From NCBI RefSeq assembly GCF_002874535.1, contig NZ_CP025025.1, positions 4,521,353 to 4,585,352 on the forward strand: DNA of 64,000 bases, read 5' to 3'. Each line of letters opens with the position of its first letter. The first letter of the stretch is position 1. Shown one piece after another: positions 8,225-17,575 of this stretch. This stretch comes from Mesobacillus jeotgali (lineage in GTDB: Bacteria; Bacillota; Bacilli; Bacillales; Cytobacillaceae). The notes beneath the pieces are model-generated. The model was given only the letters and a program-made list of their open reading frames with translations. It had not been told where the DNA came from and ran no database searches. Made by a program: the position numbers and the translations under genes.

Positions 8225-11200
8225 ATGCAGGGGCTGAAAGCTCTATTTAGTCATCAGGATGATGTCCAATCTGTTATTTCCGGAATGGATGCGGGGCTTA
8301 GGGAACAGCTCGTCGCAGGCCTGTCTGGTTCGGCTAGGACGGTCTTCTTGGCCGCGATTTACGAACAGACGAAGCGCCCCGTCCTGATCGTCACACATAA
8401 TTTATTGCAAGCGCAAAAACTATATGATGATCTTGTTAATTTAATAGGGGAAAATGATGTTTACCTTTACCCGGCAAATGAATTGATTGCCGCTGAAATA
8501 AGCATTTCAAGCCCTGAGCTGAAGGCACAGAGGATAGAAGCTCTGAATCATTGGAGCAAAAAGAAGACAGGTATTGTGATCGTCCCGATGGCTGGCCTTA
8601 GGAAGATGCTGCCGCCAAAGGATTTATGGTCAAAATTCCAGCTGACATTCAAGCTTGGTGAAGAGATCGATCTCGAATCGGTTCTTAACCGGTTTGTCAG
8701 CATGGGCTATGTTAGGGCGGGAATGGTTTCGGCTCCTGGTGAGTTCAGCCTCCGCGGCGGGATTATCGACATTTATCCGCTGACATCGGCAGATCCAATC
8801 AGGATTGAGCTGTTTGATGCCGAGGTTGACTCAATCAGGACATTCTCACTTGAGGACCAGCGCTCGAAGGAAAAAATGAAAACAGTAGCGATTGGACCTG
8901 CGACAGAGAACCCGATCGAGAATGAACAGCTGGATCGTTTGATTGCGGGCCTGGAAAAAGGGCTCTCAGGCAGTTTGAAGAAGCTTAAGGATGATAAAGC
9001 AAAGACGCTGATGTCGCAAAATGTAGGCTATGAATTGGAACAGCTGCGCAATGGGCAAAAACCTGATCAAGTATTCAAGTACTTATCCATAGCTTACGAA
9101 AAGCCTCAAAGTTTAATAGATTACTTGCCGTCTAATGGTTTCCTGTTCGTCGATGAAATAAGCAGGGTTCAGGAGATGAATGAGTCTCTTAGCAAGGAAG
9201 AAGCGGAATGGTATACGAGTCTCCTCGGTGAAGGGCAGATCATCCATGACCTGAAGATTTCACACCAGCTGCCTGACTTGATGAGTAAAGCAGGAAAGCC
9301 AATTGTATATCTATCTTTATTTCTAAGGCATGTTCCAAACACTAGTCCGCAAAACATCATCAATATTTCATGCAAGCAGATGCAGAATTTCCATGGGCAG
9401 ATGCATGTGCTTAAAGGTGAAGTCGACCGCTGGCGCAAAGGAAACTATGCGGTTATTTTCCTTGGTCCGGATGCGGAAAGGGTCAAAAAGCTCGAGCGAG
9501 TTCTTGAAGACTATGAAATCGATGCAGTAAAAATGAACAGCAAGCAGGAATTGCTGCCGGGAAAAGTTCAGATTATCCAGGGCAGCCTGAATACAGGGTT
9601 TGAATTCCCGATCCAGAAGATAGCTGTGATTACGGAAGAGGAACTCTTCAATAAAAAAACAAAGAAGCCTGCGAGGAGACAAAAGCTGTCGAATGCAGAG
9701 CGGATCAAGAGTTATTCTGAGCTTAAGATTGGTGATTATGTCGTCCATGTAAACCACGGGATCGGGAAATACCTGGGTATCGAAACGCTCGTGATCAATG
9801 GCGTCCATAAGGATTATCTCCATATTCGCTACCAGGGAACGGATAAGCTTTATGTCCCGGTCGAGCAGATTGACCTTGTCCAAAAATACGTCGGCTCAGA
9901 AGGCAAAGAACCTAAGGTCTATAAGCTCGGCGGCAGCGATTGGAAACGGGTCAAGAGCAAGGTGCAGTCCTCTGTCCAGGATATCGCGGACGATTTGATC
10001 AAGCTTTACGCAGAGCGTGAGGCTAGCGTCGGGCATGCTTTCTCTCCTGATGGCGAGATGCAGCGCGATTTTGAATCCTCATTCCCGTATCAGGAAACAG
10101 AAGACCAGGTTCGTTCAATCCATGAAATCAAGCTTGATATGGAACGTGAGCGCCCGATGGATCGCCTGCTGTGCGGAGATGTCGGCTATGGTAAAACAGA
10201 GGTAGCAATCAGGGCTGCCTTCAAGGCGATTGCAGATGGCAAACAGGTAGCTTTCCTTGTGCCAACGACCATTCTAGCTCAACAGCACTATGAGACCCTC
10301 AGGGAAAGGTTCCAGGACTTCCCGATTAACATTGGCTTGTTGAGCAGGTTCCGTACCCGCAAGCAGCAAACGGAGACAATCAAGGGACTGAAGGCTGGAA
10401 GTGTTGATATTGTGGTTGGAACCCACAGGCTCTTATCAAAAGAAATCACCTACAGTGATCTTGGCCTGCTGATCATCGATGAAGAACAACGCTTTGGGGT
10501 AACTCACAAGGAAAAAATCAAGCAGCTGAAGACGAATGTAGATGTCCTGACTTTGACGGCGACGCCAATTCCAAGGACGCTGCACATGTCGATGCTCGGT
10601 GTCAGAGATTTATCAGTCATCGAAACTCCGCCTGAAAACCGTTTCCCTGTCCAGACATATGTCATGGAATACAACGGGGGACTTGTCCGCGAGTCGATTG
10701 AGCGAGAGCTTGCCAGGAACGGACAAGTATACTTCCTTTATAACCGTGTTGAGGATATCGAACGGAAGGCTGAAGAGATTTCCATGCTTGTGCCTGATGC
10801 ACGTGTCACTTTTGCACACGGCCGCATGACCGAAAATGAACTGGAATCTGTCATGCTTGGTTTCCTTGAAGGAGAATATGATGTCCTGGTCAGCACGACA
10901 ATCATTGAGACCGGTGTGGATATCCCGAATGTAAATACATTGATTGTTTACGATGCAGATAAAATGGGTCTTTCCCAGCTTTATCAGCTAAGAGGACGGG
11001 TTGGACGCTCAAACAGGGTGGCCTACGCCTACTTCACATACCGAAAAGATAAGATTCTGACTGAGGTTGCGGAAAAACGCCTCCAGGCAATCAAAGAATT
11101 CACAGAGCTGGGTTCTGGTTTTAAAATCGCGATGCGTGACTTGTCAATCCGTGGAGCCGGTAATTTGCTCGGTGCCCAGCAGCATGGCTTTATCGACTCC

Positions 11201-11761
11201 GTCGGTTTTGATCTGTATTCACAGATGCTCAAGGAAGCAATTGAGGAGCGAAAGCCTGAGAAAGATCAAGTCCGCAAGCCTTCGATTGAAATTGATCTAG
11301 AACTTGATGCATATATACCTGATAGCTACATCTCTGATGGACACCAGAAAATCGAGATGTATAAGCGTTTCCGCGGTATAGAGACACTGAAGGATATCGA
11401 TGAATTGAAAGAGGAAATTACAGACAGGTTCGGGGATTATCCTGCAGAGGTGGAGACCTTATTCAAGGTGGCTGAACTTAAAGTATATGCTATTACAGCA
11501 GGAGTGGAGACCATCAAACAGGTTAAGCAGGATGTAACTATTCTTTTAACAGAGGATGGAAGCAGCAGGATTGATGGACAGAAGGTGTTCAAGCTGAGCA
11601 GCCAATATAGGAATGCTGTCGGGCTTGGAATGGATGGCAAAAAACTGAAAATGGTCGTCCACACGAGAGGCATGAAAAACGACCGCTGGTTCGACATTAC
11701 TTTCGAGATGATTAAGGGACTTCATGACTCCCAAAAAGAACAGGAAAATACAGTATCGTAA
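8225..11761 (+). CDS. mfd: Transcription-repair coupling factor Mfd
   Basis: Mfd is an ATP-driven translocase that removes RNA polymerase stalled at lesions and recruits UvrA. The 1178-residue protein has the UvrB-like N-terminal modules and an RNA-polymerase interaction domain near 495-570, containing GDYVVHVNHGIGKYLG. The RecG-like helicase core follows, with Walker A GDVGYGKTE near 650 and the DEEQ box near 752. The C-terminal TRCF domain ends the protein. ATG 8225 follows GGGAGAGG. It is separated from fin by a terminator, so it probably has its own promoter in the AT-rich 8157-8210 stretch. Confidence 0.97.
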   Translation: MQGLKALFSHQDDVQSVISGMDAGLREQLVAGLSGSARTVFLAAIYEQTKRPVLIVTHNLLQAQKLYDDLVNLIGENDVYLYPANELIAAEISISSPELKAQRIEALNHWSKKKTGIVIVPMAGLRKMLPPKDLWSKFQLTFKLGEEIDLESVLNRFVSMGYVRAGMVSAPGEFSLRGGIIDIYPLTSADPIRIELFDAEVDSIRTFSLEDQRSKEKMKTVAIGPATENPIENEQLDRLIAGLEKGLSGSLKKLKDDKAKTLMSQNVGYELEQLRNGQKPDQVFKYLSIAYEKPQSLIDYLPSNGFLFVDEISRVQEMNESLSKEEAEWYTSLLGEGQIIHDLKISHQLPDLMSKAGKPIVYLSLFLRHVPNTSPQNIINISCKQMQNFHGQMHVLKGEVDRWRKGNYAVIFLGPDAERVKKLERVLEDYEIDAVKMNSKQELLPGKVQIIQGSLNTGFEFPIQKIAVITEEELFNKKTKKPARRQKLSNAERIKSYSELKIGDYVVHVNHGIGKYLGIETLVINGVHKDYLHIRYQGTDKLYVPVEQIDLVQKYVGSEGKEPKVYKLGGSDWKRVKSKVQSSVQDIADDLIKLYAEREASVGHAFSPDGEMQRDFESSFPYQETEDQVRSIHEIKLDMERERPMDRLLCGDVGYGKTEVAIRAAFKAIADGKQVAFLVPTTILAQQHYETLRERFQDFPINIGLLSRFRTRKQQTETIKGLKAGSVDIVVGTHRLLSKEITYSDLGLLIIDEEQRFGVTHKEKIKQLKTNVDVLTLTATPIPRTLHMSMLGVRDLSVIETPPENRFPVQTYVMEYNGGLVRESIERELARNGQVYFLYNRVEDIERKAEEISMLVPDARVTFAHGRMTENELESVMLGFLEGEYDVLVSTTIIETGVDIPNVNTLIVYDADKMGLSQLYQLRGRVGRSNRVAYAYFTYRKDKILTEVAEKRLQAIKEFTELGSGFKIAMRDLSIRGAGNLLGAQQHGFIDSVGFDLYSQMLKEAIEERKPEKDQVRKPSIEIDLELDAYIPDSYISDGHQKIEMYKRFRGIETLKDIDELKEEITDRFGDYPAEVETLFKVAELKVYAITAGVETIKQVKQDVTILLTEDGSSRIDGQKVFKLSSQYRNAVGLGMDGKKLKMVVHTRGMKNDRWFDITFEMIKGLHDSQKEQENTVS

Positions 11762-11955
11762 CCATATGGAAATAATTTGTAATCTAAATGTAAAATGATA
11801 AGGTGTTTCAAAAAAGATAGACAAGGGTAATTTTTGTGTGTACGCAATTATTAGCTGGAAGGTTTATCCGTTTTTGGCACCTTTATCACTTCAAAGAAAA
11901 TAATGATGAGAAGTGTATAGAACTTTCCATATGAAAGATACTAAGTTCAAATCTT

Positions 11956-12046
11956 GGTAAGGTTGATTAATAAAGGCATTTCTTCACCGGGTGCTCTTTT
12001 CGTTAACTATGTTATCTGAAAAGCAAAATCAATGAACAACCTTACC
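11956..12046. other. Long-range inverted repeat upstream of spoVT
   Basis: The 324-bp gap between mfd and spoVT holds no gene that I can see. It contains GGTAAGGTTG (11956-11965) and its exact complement CAACCTTACC (12037-12046), 71 bp apart and ending 39 bp before the spoVT start. It could be an operator pair or an RNA stem in the leader. Confidence 0.5.
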
Positions 12047-12085
12047 TAAAAAAATAATCATCAGATGAAAGTGAGGCAACGTTGG

Positions 12086-12622
12086 ATGAAAGCAACTGGT
12101 ATTGTTCGTCGAATCGATGATTTAGGTCGTGTCGTAATTCCTAAAGAAATTAGAAGAACACTTCGTATTCGTGAAGGAGATCCACTCGAAATCTTTGTGG
12201 ACCGTGATGGTGAAGTCATTTTAAAGAAGTATTCACCAATCAGTGAACTGAGCGATTTTGCGAAGGAGTATGCAGAAGCGCTGTATGATAGCTTAGGCAA
12301 CCCGGTATTGATTTGCGATAGAGATACTTATATCGCATTGGCAGGAGGTTCCAAGAAGGACTACTTGAATAAAAACATCAGTGAACTTGTTGAAAAGACG
12401 ATGGAAGACCGTACTTCGTCCCTTGTGAACCAGCAGACTAACATTTCGCTTGTTGAGGGAAATGAAGAGCCTGTATCTGCTTATACAATAGGGCCAATCA
12501 TTGCAAACGGAGATCCAATCGGGGCAGTCATTATCTTCTCTAAAGAGGGATCATTGGGTGATGTGGAACAAAAAGCTGTTGAAACAGCTGCAGGCTTCCT
12601 GGCAAGACAGATGGAGCAATAA
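12086..12622 (+). CDS. spoVT: Stage V sporulation protein T (forespore transcription regulator)
   Basis: SpoVT tunes sigma-G-dependent genes in the forespore. The 178-residue protein has the AbrB-type swapped-hairpin DNA-binding domain (residues 1-50, with TGIVRRIDDLGRVVIPKEIR near the start). A GAF-like domain from about residue 55 to the end follows. ATG 12086 gives the family N terminus MKATGIV; a longer frame from 12065 adds unsupported residues. The ribosome site is weak (GAGG, 9 bp away). A terminator follows. The inverted repeat upstream may be part of its control. Confidence 0.96.
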   Translation: MKATGIVRRIDDLGRVVIPKEIRRTLRIREGDPLEIFVDRDGEVILKKYSPISELSDFAKEYAEALYDSLGNPVLICDRDTYIALAGGSKKDYLNKNISELVEKTMEDRTSSLVNQQTNISLVEGNEEPVSAYTIGPIIANGDPIGAVIIFSKEGSLGDVEQKAVETAAGFLARQMEQ

Positions 12623-12661
12623 TCAAGATTCCTGATTCCGATTTATAATCTTACCTGAATG

Positions 12662-12687
12662 GGCAGCTGACAAAGCTGCCTCTTTTC
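12662..12687 (+). terminator. Terminator after spoVT
   Basis: GGCAGCT-GACAA-AGCTGCC forms a perfect 7-bp stem followed by TCTTTT. Confidence 0.88.
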
Positions 12688-12722
12688 GTGTTTTGAAGTT
12701 ATAAGCTTATTGCAAGAAGAAT

Positions 12723-13018
12723 AATGTCCAGTTTCAGCGCTTGTCGGTCTGACCAAGGAGCTTGCGCTTTTATGTTTGTCCAGCTCCAGCGCCTAGCCCC
12801 TCGAGTCGCTTGTCTAGTGTTGCCTCCTAGAAACTCCGAAACTTCAACTCCGCCGGCAGAAGCAAAAAGCGCTTCTTTGTCGGAGCCTCCAGTTTCTGCG
12901 TTTCTGGACAGTCGGCTATACTTTTCGATTTCGGTCCGCCCAATGAAGTCAAAGAACGACTTCAATGGTCGGCCCTCCAGCGCTTGTCGGGTCTGACCAA
13001 GGAGCTTGCGCTTTTCTA
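12723..13018. repeat. Composite cluster of dispersed stem-loop repeats
   Basis: This segment, most of the spoVT-yabM gap, starts and ends with near-identical 40-bp elements (12733-12770 and 12975-13015). These also match bases 1-40 of the window. Between them lie a copy of the GTCCAGCT..CTAGTGT element seen at 3190 and several nested hairpins: GAAGC with GCTTC near 12852-12870, AGAAACT with AGTTTCT enclosing it, and GAAGTC with GACTTC near 12945-12962. The 90-125-residue frames that cross it on both strands look accidental. Confidence 0.75.
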
Positions 13019-13081
13019 TGTTACATCCTTCTAACAAATTGATGTTGCCTGTTTCACTTGCGGCCGATGCTCTCACCCTTG

Positions 13082-13090
13082 TGATATAAT
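13082..13090 (+). promoter_or_regulatory. Extended -10 promoter of the yabM operon
   Basis: TGATATAAT is a perfect extended -10 element, 35 bp before the yabM start. No good -35 hexamer is present at the normal distance. Confidence 0.6.
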
Positions 13091-13124
13091 ACGGTTGAAA
13101 ATGATAATTGGAAGGAGATGGGCG

Positions 13125-14729
13125 ATGAAGCCCGTTGCAGATTCAAAGGAATTGATGAAGGGAGCCATGATCCTTACTTTGGCAGCCCTCGTTACAAAAA
13201 TCTTAAGCGCAGTTTACCGTGTCCCATTTCAAAATATCGTCGGGGATATTGGTTTTTATATTTATCAGCAGGTTTATCCCTTTTTTGGGATTGTCATGGT
13301 TTTATCTACATATGGATTTCCAGTTGTGATATCCAAGCTTTATACAGAGCAGCAGGCTGCAGGGAATACTGGCAGGGCGGATAGGCTTTTGGCCATTTCG
13401 CTTGTTTTCCTCAGCATGGTTGGACTACTGCTCTTTTTGTTTTTCTATTTTGGTTCTGGATGGATTGCTGAAAAAATCGGTGACCCTGAACTAAAGCCTT
13501 TGTTCAAGGTCGTCTCTGTGCCATTCCTGATTTTCCCGTTCACCTCTGTGTTCCGGGGATACTTCCAGGGAAAGGGAAACATGGTTCCAACTGCCGTTTC
13601 CCAGGTTTCTGAACAATTCATCCGTGTTGCGACCATTCTAATCCTGTCAGCGGTACTTGTGCAACAAGGCTTTTCTCTTTATATCACTGGTGCCGGTGCT
13701 GTGTTCGGGTCAATAACCGGCGGAGTCATTTCCGTCTTAATTCTAGGCTTTTTCTATCTGAAAAATGGGGGAGCTAATCCCTTCACGCGTTTTCATATAA
13801 GGGATATATTCAAGGACGCAGCCTGGGTCGTTAAAGCACTGACCATTCAGGGATTTGCGATAAGCATTAGTGGGATGCTGCTAATATTGCTTCAGCTGGC
13901 AGATTCCTTGAATATGTATGCCTCGCTGCTGGCAACGGGACTGACCGAAGAGGAAGCAAAATCGGCAAAAGGCATTTTTGACCGGGGGCAGCCGCTTATC
14001 CAGCTTGGGACAGTTGTCGCCACCTCCATGTCATTAAGCCTTGTACCGGCTATTTCTGGTGACAAATCAAGTAATCGGCGAGAAAAAGTCCTTCCTAAAG
14101 TCAGGCTTGCGCTTCAGACAAGCCTGATATTTGGCGCTGCTGCGGCTGTTGGCTTATACAGCATCATCGTTCCAGCAAATATCATGCTGTTTGAAAATGC
14201 AAATGGATCCGAAGTTCTTGGAGTACTCAGCCTGATGATTTTATTCGGCTCTGTCATCCTGACGATCATGAGCATTTTACAGGGTCTTGATAAGTCCATT
14301 TTTCCGGCTGCGGTCATTCTTGCCGGATTTGGATTGAAATACATATTGAATCTATTGCTCATCCCTATTGCTGGAACAATGGGTGCAGCTATTGCCACAT
14401 TGGCTGCGATGCTGGCTGTCATGTTTATCCTGATTTATAAACTAAGACGTGAGCTGGGACAGCCTGTTCTATCGCTTGTTTTTATAGCGAAAATATTGTT
14501 TTCATCTGCAGTGATGGCTGCCGTTTTGCGATTATTTTTACTTATAACGGATTTCGGATATGGATATATTGAACCAGACAGGCTCGGAGCTGTATTCCAG
14601 GCATTAATCTCAGTTGCTGTGGGAGCAATTGTTTACTTTTTTATTTTGATAAAAACCAGGGCTTTGACTGAAGATGAACTAGTAACTTTGCCATTTGGCA
14701 GCAGAATTGTCCAGTTGTTCTTTAAATAG
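13125..14729 (+). CDS. yabM: Polysaccharide/lipid flippase, MATE-like (YabM, SpoVB/MurJ family)
   Basis: This is a 534-residue membrane protein with about 14 hydrophobic segments of the MOP exporter superfamily. It has the family's N-terminal KGAMILTLAALVTKILSAVY region and a following GDIGFYIYQQVYPFFG motif. Members flip undecaprenyl-linked wall precursors; the exact substrate of YabM is not settled. ATG 13125 follows AAGGAGATGG. It heads an apparent operon with yabN, rqcP, yabP, yabQ and divIC. SpoVB itself is a paralogue that lies elsewhere in B. subtilis, so I use the positional name. Confidence 0.88.
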   Translation: MKPVADSKELMKGAMILTLAALVTKILSAVYRVPFQNIVGDIGFYIYQQVYPFFGIVMVLSTYGFPVVISKLYTEQQAAGNTGRADRLLAISLVFLSMVGLLLFLFFYFGSGWIAEKIGDPELKPLFKVVSVPFLIFPFTSVFRGYFQGKGNMVPTAVSQVSEQFIRVATILILSAVLVQQGFSLYITGAGAVFGSITGGVISVLILGFFYLKNGGANPFTRFHIRDIFKDAAWVVKALTIQGFAISISGMLLILLQLADSLNMYASLLATGLTEEEAKSAKGIFDRGQPLIQLGTVVATSMSLSLVPAISGDKSSNRREKVLPKVRLALQTSLIFGAAAAVGLYSIIVPANIMLFENANGSEVLGVLSLMILFGSVILTIMSILQGLDKSIFPAAVILAGFGLKYILNLLLIPIAGTMGAAIATLAAMLAVMFILIYKLRRELGQPVLSLVFIAKILFSSAVMAAVLRLFLLITDFGYGYIEPDRLGAVFQALISVAVGAIVYFFILIKTRALTEDELVTLPFGSRIVQLFFK

Positions 14730-14755
14730 AGCCTTTTAAGGAGGAAAAAAGGAAT

Positions 14756-16219
14756 ATGACAAACAAGATATTGATCATCGGACTGGGTGCGGGCGACCTT
14801 GACCAGCTGCCGCTTGGTGTATATAAAAAATTGAAACAGGAGAAAAACCTTTTTTTGCGGACAAAAGAGCATCCAGTTGTCGGGGAGCTCGAGAAGGAAG
14901 GATTACAGTTTGAATCCTTCGATGCCGTATATGAAAAACATGACCAGTTCGCGGCGGTTTATGAAGAGATAACAGAGTTTTTGCTTGCTGAAGCAGAAAA
15001 AACGCCCGTAACCTATGCGGTTCCTGGACATCCACTGATAGCTGAGCGTACAGTTCAGCTTTTGCTTGAGAGAGGGCCGCAACGTGGAACAGATATAGAA
15101 ATCGGCGGCGGCCAGAGTTTTCTTGACGCCATGTTCCAGTCCCTGGCGATTGACCCGATCGAAGGTTTCCAGCTGCTTGACGGCACCGCGCTGTCAAAAG
15201 AGGATTTACTGCTAAAGAGCCACACAATTATCGGGCAGGTGTATGATGCGTTCGTTGCCTCTGACGTCAAGCTGACGCTTATGGAAAAATTGCCTGATGA
15301 TTATGAGGTATTCATCGTGACAGCGGCCGGAAGCAGTGAAGAGGTCATCAAAAAAGTTCCTTTATATGAACTCGACAGGGAGATGGAGCTAAGCAATTTG
15401 ACATCTGTTTATGTTCCTCCTGTTAAAAATGAGCAAATTTTATACAAGGATTTTCTGAAGCTGCGTGGAATTATATCAGAACTGCGCGGTCCGAATGGCT
15501 GTCCGTGGGATAAGAAGCAGACACATCAATCATTAAAGAAGTACTTGATTGAAGAATCATATGAATTGCTAGAGGCAATCGACAATGATGATATCGACAA
15601 TATGATCGAAGAGTTGGGGGATGTGCTGCTTCAAGTCATGCTGCATGCGCAGATTGGTGAGGATGAGGGCTATTTTACCATCGATGATGTCATTGAAGGC
15701 CTGTCTGCAAAAATGGTCCGCAGGCATCCTCATGTGTTCGGTGACAAAACAGCTGAAAATGAAGCTGAGGTCTTGAAAAACTGGCAAGAGATCAAGGAGC
15801 AGGAAAAAGGCGGTGCCGTAAAATCGATGCTGGAGGGAGCCGGCAAAGGGCTTCCGAATCTGCTTAAGGCATATGAGCTGCAAAAGGAAGCCGCTAAAGT
15901 AGGGTTCGACTGGAAGACGGTGGCCCAGATCCTTGATAAGGTAAAGGAAGAAATTGAAGAGCTTTCAGAAGAAATCACTACAAATGGCATTCAGGAAGAT
16001 ATCCAGTTGGAGTACGGGGATCTATTGTTCGCGCTCGTCAACTTCGCAAGGCATTATGACATCAATCCTGAAGAGGCACTGAACAAGGCCAACCGGAAGT
16101 TCATGCGCCGCTTTGCCTTTATCGAACAAAAAGCAGCTGAGAATGGCCAGAGTGTCGATGATTATACATTGGATGAATTAGATGCTTTCTGGGAAGAAGC
16201 GAAAACACAAGGACTATAA
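14756..16219 (+). CDS. yabN: Methyltransferase-MazG pyrophosphohydrolase fusion (YabN)
   Basis: This is a 487-residue two-part protein. Residues 1 to about 220 resemble the tetrapyrrole/SAM methyltransferase fold (IIGLGAGDLDQLPLGVY at the start, YAVPGHPL near 85). Residues 230-487 form a MazG nucleoside triphosphate pyrophosphohydrolase. This has NGCPWDKKQTHQSL near 245, the acidic helices EESYELLEAI and EELGDVLLQV, and a second MazG-like repeat. It probably hydrolyses non-canonical or excess NTPs. The methyltransferase-like half has no proven role. RBS AAGGAGG precedes ATG 14756, 26 bp after yabM. Confidence 0.92.
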   Translation: MTNKILIIGLGAGDLDQLPLGVYKKLKQEKNLFLRTKEHPVVGELEKEGLQFESFDAVYEKHDQFAAVYEEITEFLLAEAEKTPVTYAVPGHPLIAERTVQLLLERGPQRGTDIEIGGGQSFLDAMFQSLAIDPIEGFQLLDGTALSKEDLLLKSHTIIGQVYDAFVASDVKLTLMEKLPDDYEVFIVTAAGSSEEVIKKVPLYELDREMELSNLTSVYVPPVKNEQILYKDFLKLRGIISELRGPNGCPWDKKQTHQSLKKYLIEESYELLEAIDNDDIDNMIEELGDVLLQVMLHAQIGEDEGYFTIDDVIEGLSAKMVRRHPHVFGDKTAENEAEVLKNWQEIKEQEKGGAVKSMLEGAGKGLPNLLKAYELQKEAAKVGFDWKTVAQILDKVKEEIEELSEEITTNGIQEDIQLEYGDLLFALVNFARHYDINPEEALNKANRKFMRRFAFIEQKAAENGQSVDDYTLDELDAFWEEAKTQGL

Positions 16220-16258
16220 GGTAAATCAAACCAATAAAGAAAAAGGGGTTTAATTAAG

Positions 16259-16531
16259 ATGAGGCTGGATAAATTCTTAAAAGTATCAAGATTAATTAAA
16301 AGAAGAACATTGGCGAAGGAAGTATCCGATCAAGGAAGGATCTCTATCAACGGTGTGCCGGCGAAAGCGAGTACGAATGTAAAAGCGGGCGATGAACTGG
16401 CGATCCGTTTTGGACAAAAAATCGTCTCTGCAAGAATTGAACGAATCCAGGAAACATCCCGTAAGGATGAAGCAGCAGGAATGTATACCCTTCTCGGGGA
16501 AGAACGTATCCCAGGGGACGATGAAGAGTAA
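16259..16531 (+). CDS. rqcP: Ribosome quality control factor RqcP (YabO), S4 domain
   Basis: RqcP works with RqcH on stalled large subunits to add alanine tails to incomplete proteins. The 90-residue product is an S4 RNA-binding domain (residues 1-60, beginning MRLDKFLKVSRLIKRRTLA) with a short acidic C-terminal end. ATG 16259 is preceded by AAGGGG. It sits 39 bp after yabN in the same probable operon. Confidence 0.93.
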   Translation: MRLDKFLKVSRLIKRRTLAKEVSDQGRISINGVPAKASTNVKAGDELAIRFGQKIVSARIERIQETSRKDEAAGMYTLLGEERIPGDDEE

Positions 16532-16618
16532 AACATCCATCCTGTGAAGGCTTGTTCTATTCTCCCTTATCCAATCATAAACATGTACAAAAGTGCATTA
16601 TGATTGTGAGGGGTAATG

Positions 16619-16921
16619 ATGAGCCAATACTATGAAACGAACCAGACAAAAAGTAATTTGCCAGACCACGATTTAGTGATGAGAGGCAGACGGACACTTG
16701 ATATTACGGGAGTAAAGCAGGTTGAAAGCTTTGACAATGAAGAATTTTTACTAGAGACTGTCATGGGATTCCTTGCGATCAAGGGCCAGAACCTCCAGAT
16801 GAAAAACCTGGATGTCGACAAAGGCATTGTATCGATCAAGGGGAAAATCTTCGATCTGGTCTATCTAGATGACCAGCATGGGGAGAAAGCTAAAGGCTTC
16901 TTTAGCAAGTTATTCCGATGA
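16619..16921 (+). CDS. yabP: Sporulation protein YabP
   Basis: YabP is a small sporulation protein made in the mother cell in B. subtilis. The 100-residue product has the typical MRGRRTLDITGVKQVESFD core and no membrane segment. ATG 16616 and 16619 are adjacent; 16619 gives the family length and lies after GAGGGG. A sigma-E-like promoter may be present upstream (ATCATAAA, 13-15 bp, CATTATGAT around 16573-16603), but the match is incomplete. Its stop codon overlaps the yabQ start (ATGA), suggesting coupled translation. Confidence 0.92.
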   Translation: MSQYYETNQTKSNLPDHDLVMRGRRTLDITGVKQVESFDNEEFLLETVMGFLAIKGQNLQMKNLDVDKGIVSIKGKIFDLVYLDDQHGEKAKGFFSKLFR

Positions 16922-17553
16922 CATTGTCGACCCAATTTTTGACGATGCTCGCCATGATTGGGATGGGCAGCTTATTCGGAGCTTCACTTGATACACATAA
17001 TCGTTTTTTGAAAAGGTCAAAACGAAAGTCGTGGATTGTCTTTATCAATGACATCTTGTTTTGGGTGTTCCAGGGTCTGTCGATATTTTATGTCTTATTT
17101 TCAGTGAATATGGGAGAATTGCGTTTTTATATCTTCCTGGCATTGTTATGCGGCTTTGCAGCGTACCAGAGTCTTTTAAAAAATATGTATCTCAAGTTGC
17201 TTGAGCGGGCCATTGCCATCACAATCAACGTGTATGTATTTATCGTGAAGGCGATCAGGATGCTTGTGATTAGGCCTCTCCAGTTTCTGGCTGCCACCGC
17301 CTTATCACTATTGCTTTTGACGGGAAGGGGCCTTTATGTTCTAGGAAAATGGCTTCTTGCCGTTTTACTATGGCTGTTAAACAATTTCATTTGGAAACCA
17401 GTTAAGATGATATTTTTACTTTTTTGGAAACTTTTGCCGAAAACAGTTAAAAAAAGCGTCGAGAAGTTATATAATAAATTGGCAGGATTTCTAAATATAG
17501 TAAAGAATTATTCTACTAAGCCGATAAAATGGATAAAGAACTTAAAAAAATAA
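16918..17553 (+). CDS. yabQ: Sporulation membrane protein YabQ
   Basis: YabQ is required for cortex formation in B. subtilis and localises to the membranes around the forespore. The 211-residue protein begins with several hydrophobic segments (roughly 3-22, 40-62, 70-86, 95-118 and 122-165). A lysine-rich C-terminal tail follows. The start ATG overlaps the yabP stop by 4 bp. The yabP-yabQ pair probably forms a sporulation-only insert between rqcP and divIC. Confidence 0.92.
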   Translation: MTLSTQFLTMLAMIGMGSLFGASLDTHNRFLKRSKRKSWIVFINDILFWVFQGLSIFYVLFSVNMGELRFYIFLALLCGFAAYQSLLKNMYLKLLERAIAITINVYVFIVKAIRMLVIRPLQFLAATALSLLLLTGRGLYVLGKWLLAVLLWLLNNFIWKPVKMIFLLFWKLLPKTVKKSVEKLYNKLAGFLNIVKNYSTKPIKWIKNLKK

Positions 17554-17575
17554 ATTATAAGGAGGACTGCGGGGA

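Noticed and set aside
12000-12085. Sigma-G promoter for spoVT
   Set aside because: I found no pair of boxes with acceptable sequence and spacing.
12699-13076. Coding frames of 90-125 codons in the spoVT-yabM gap
   Set aside because: They follow the dispersed stem-loop repeats on both strands and resemble no protein family.
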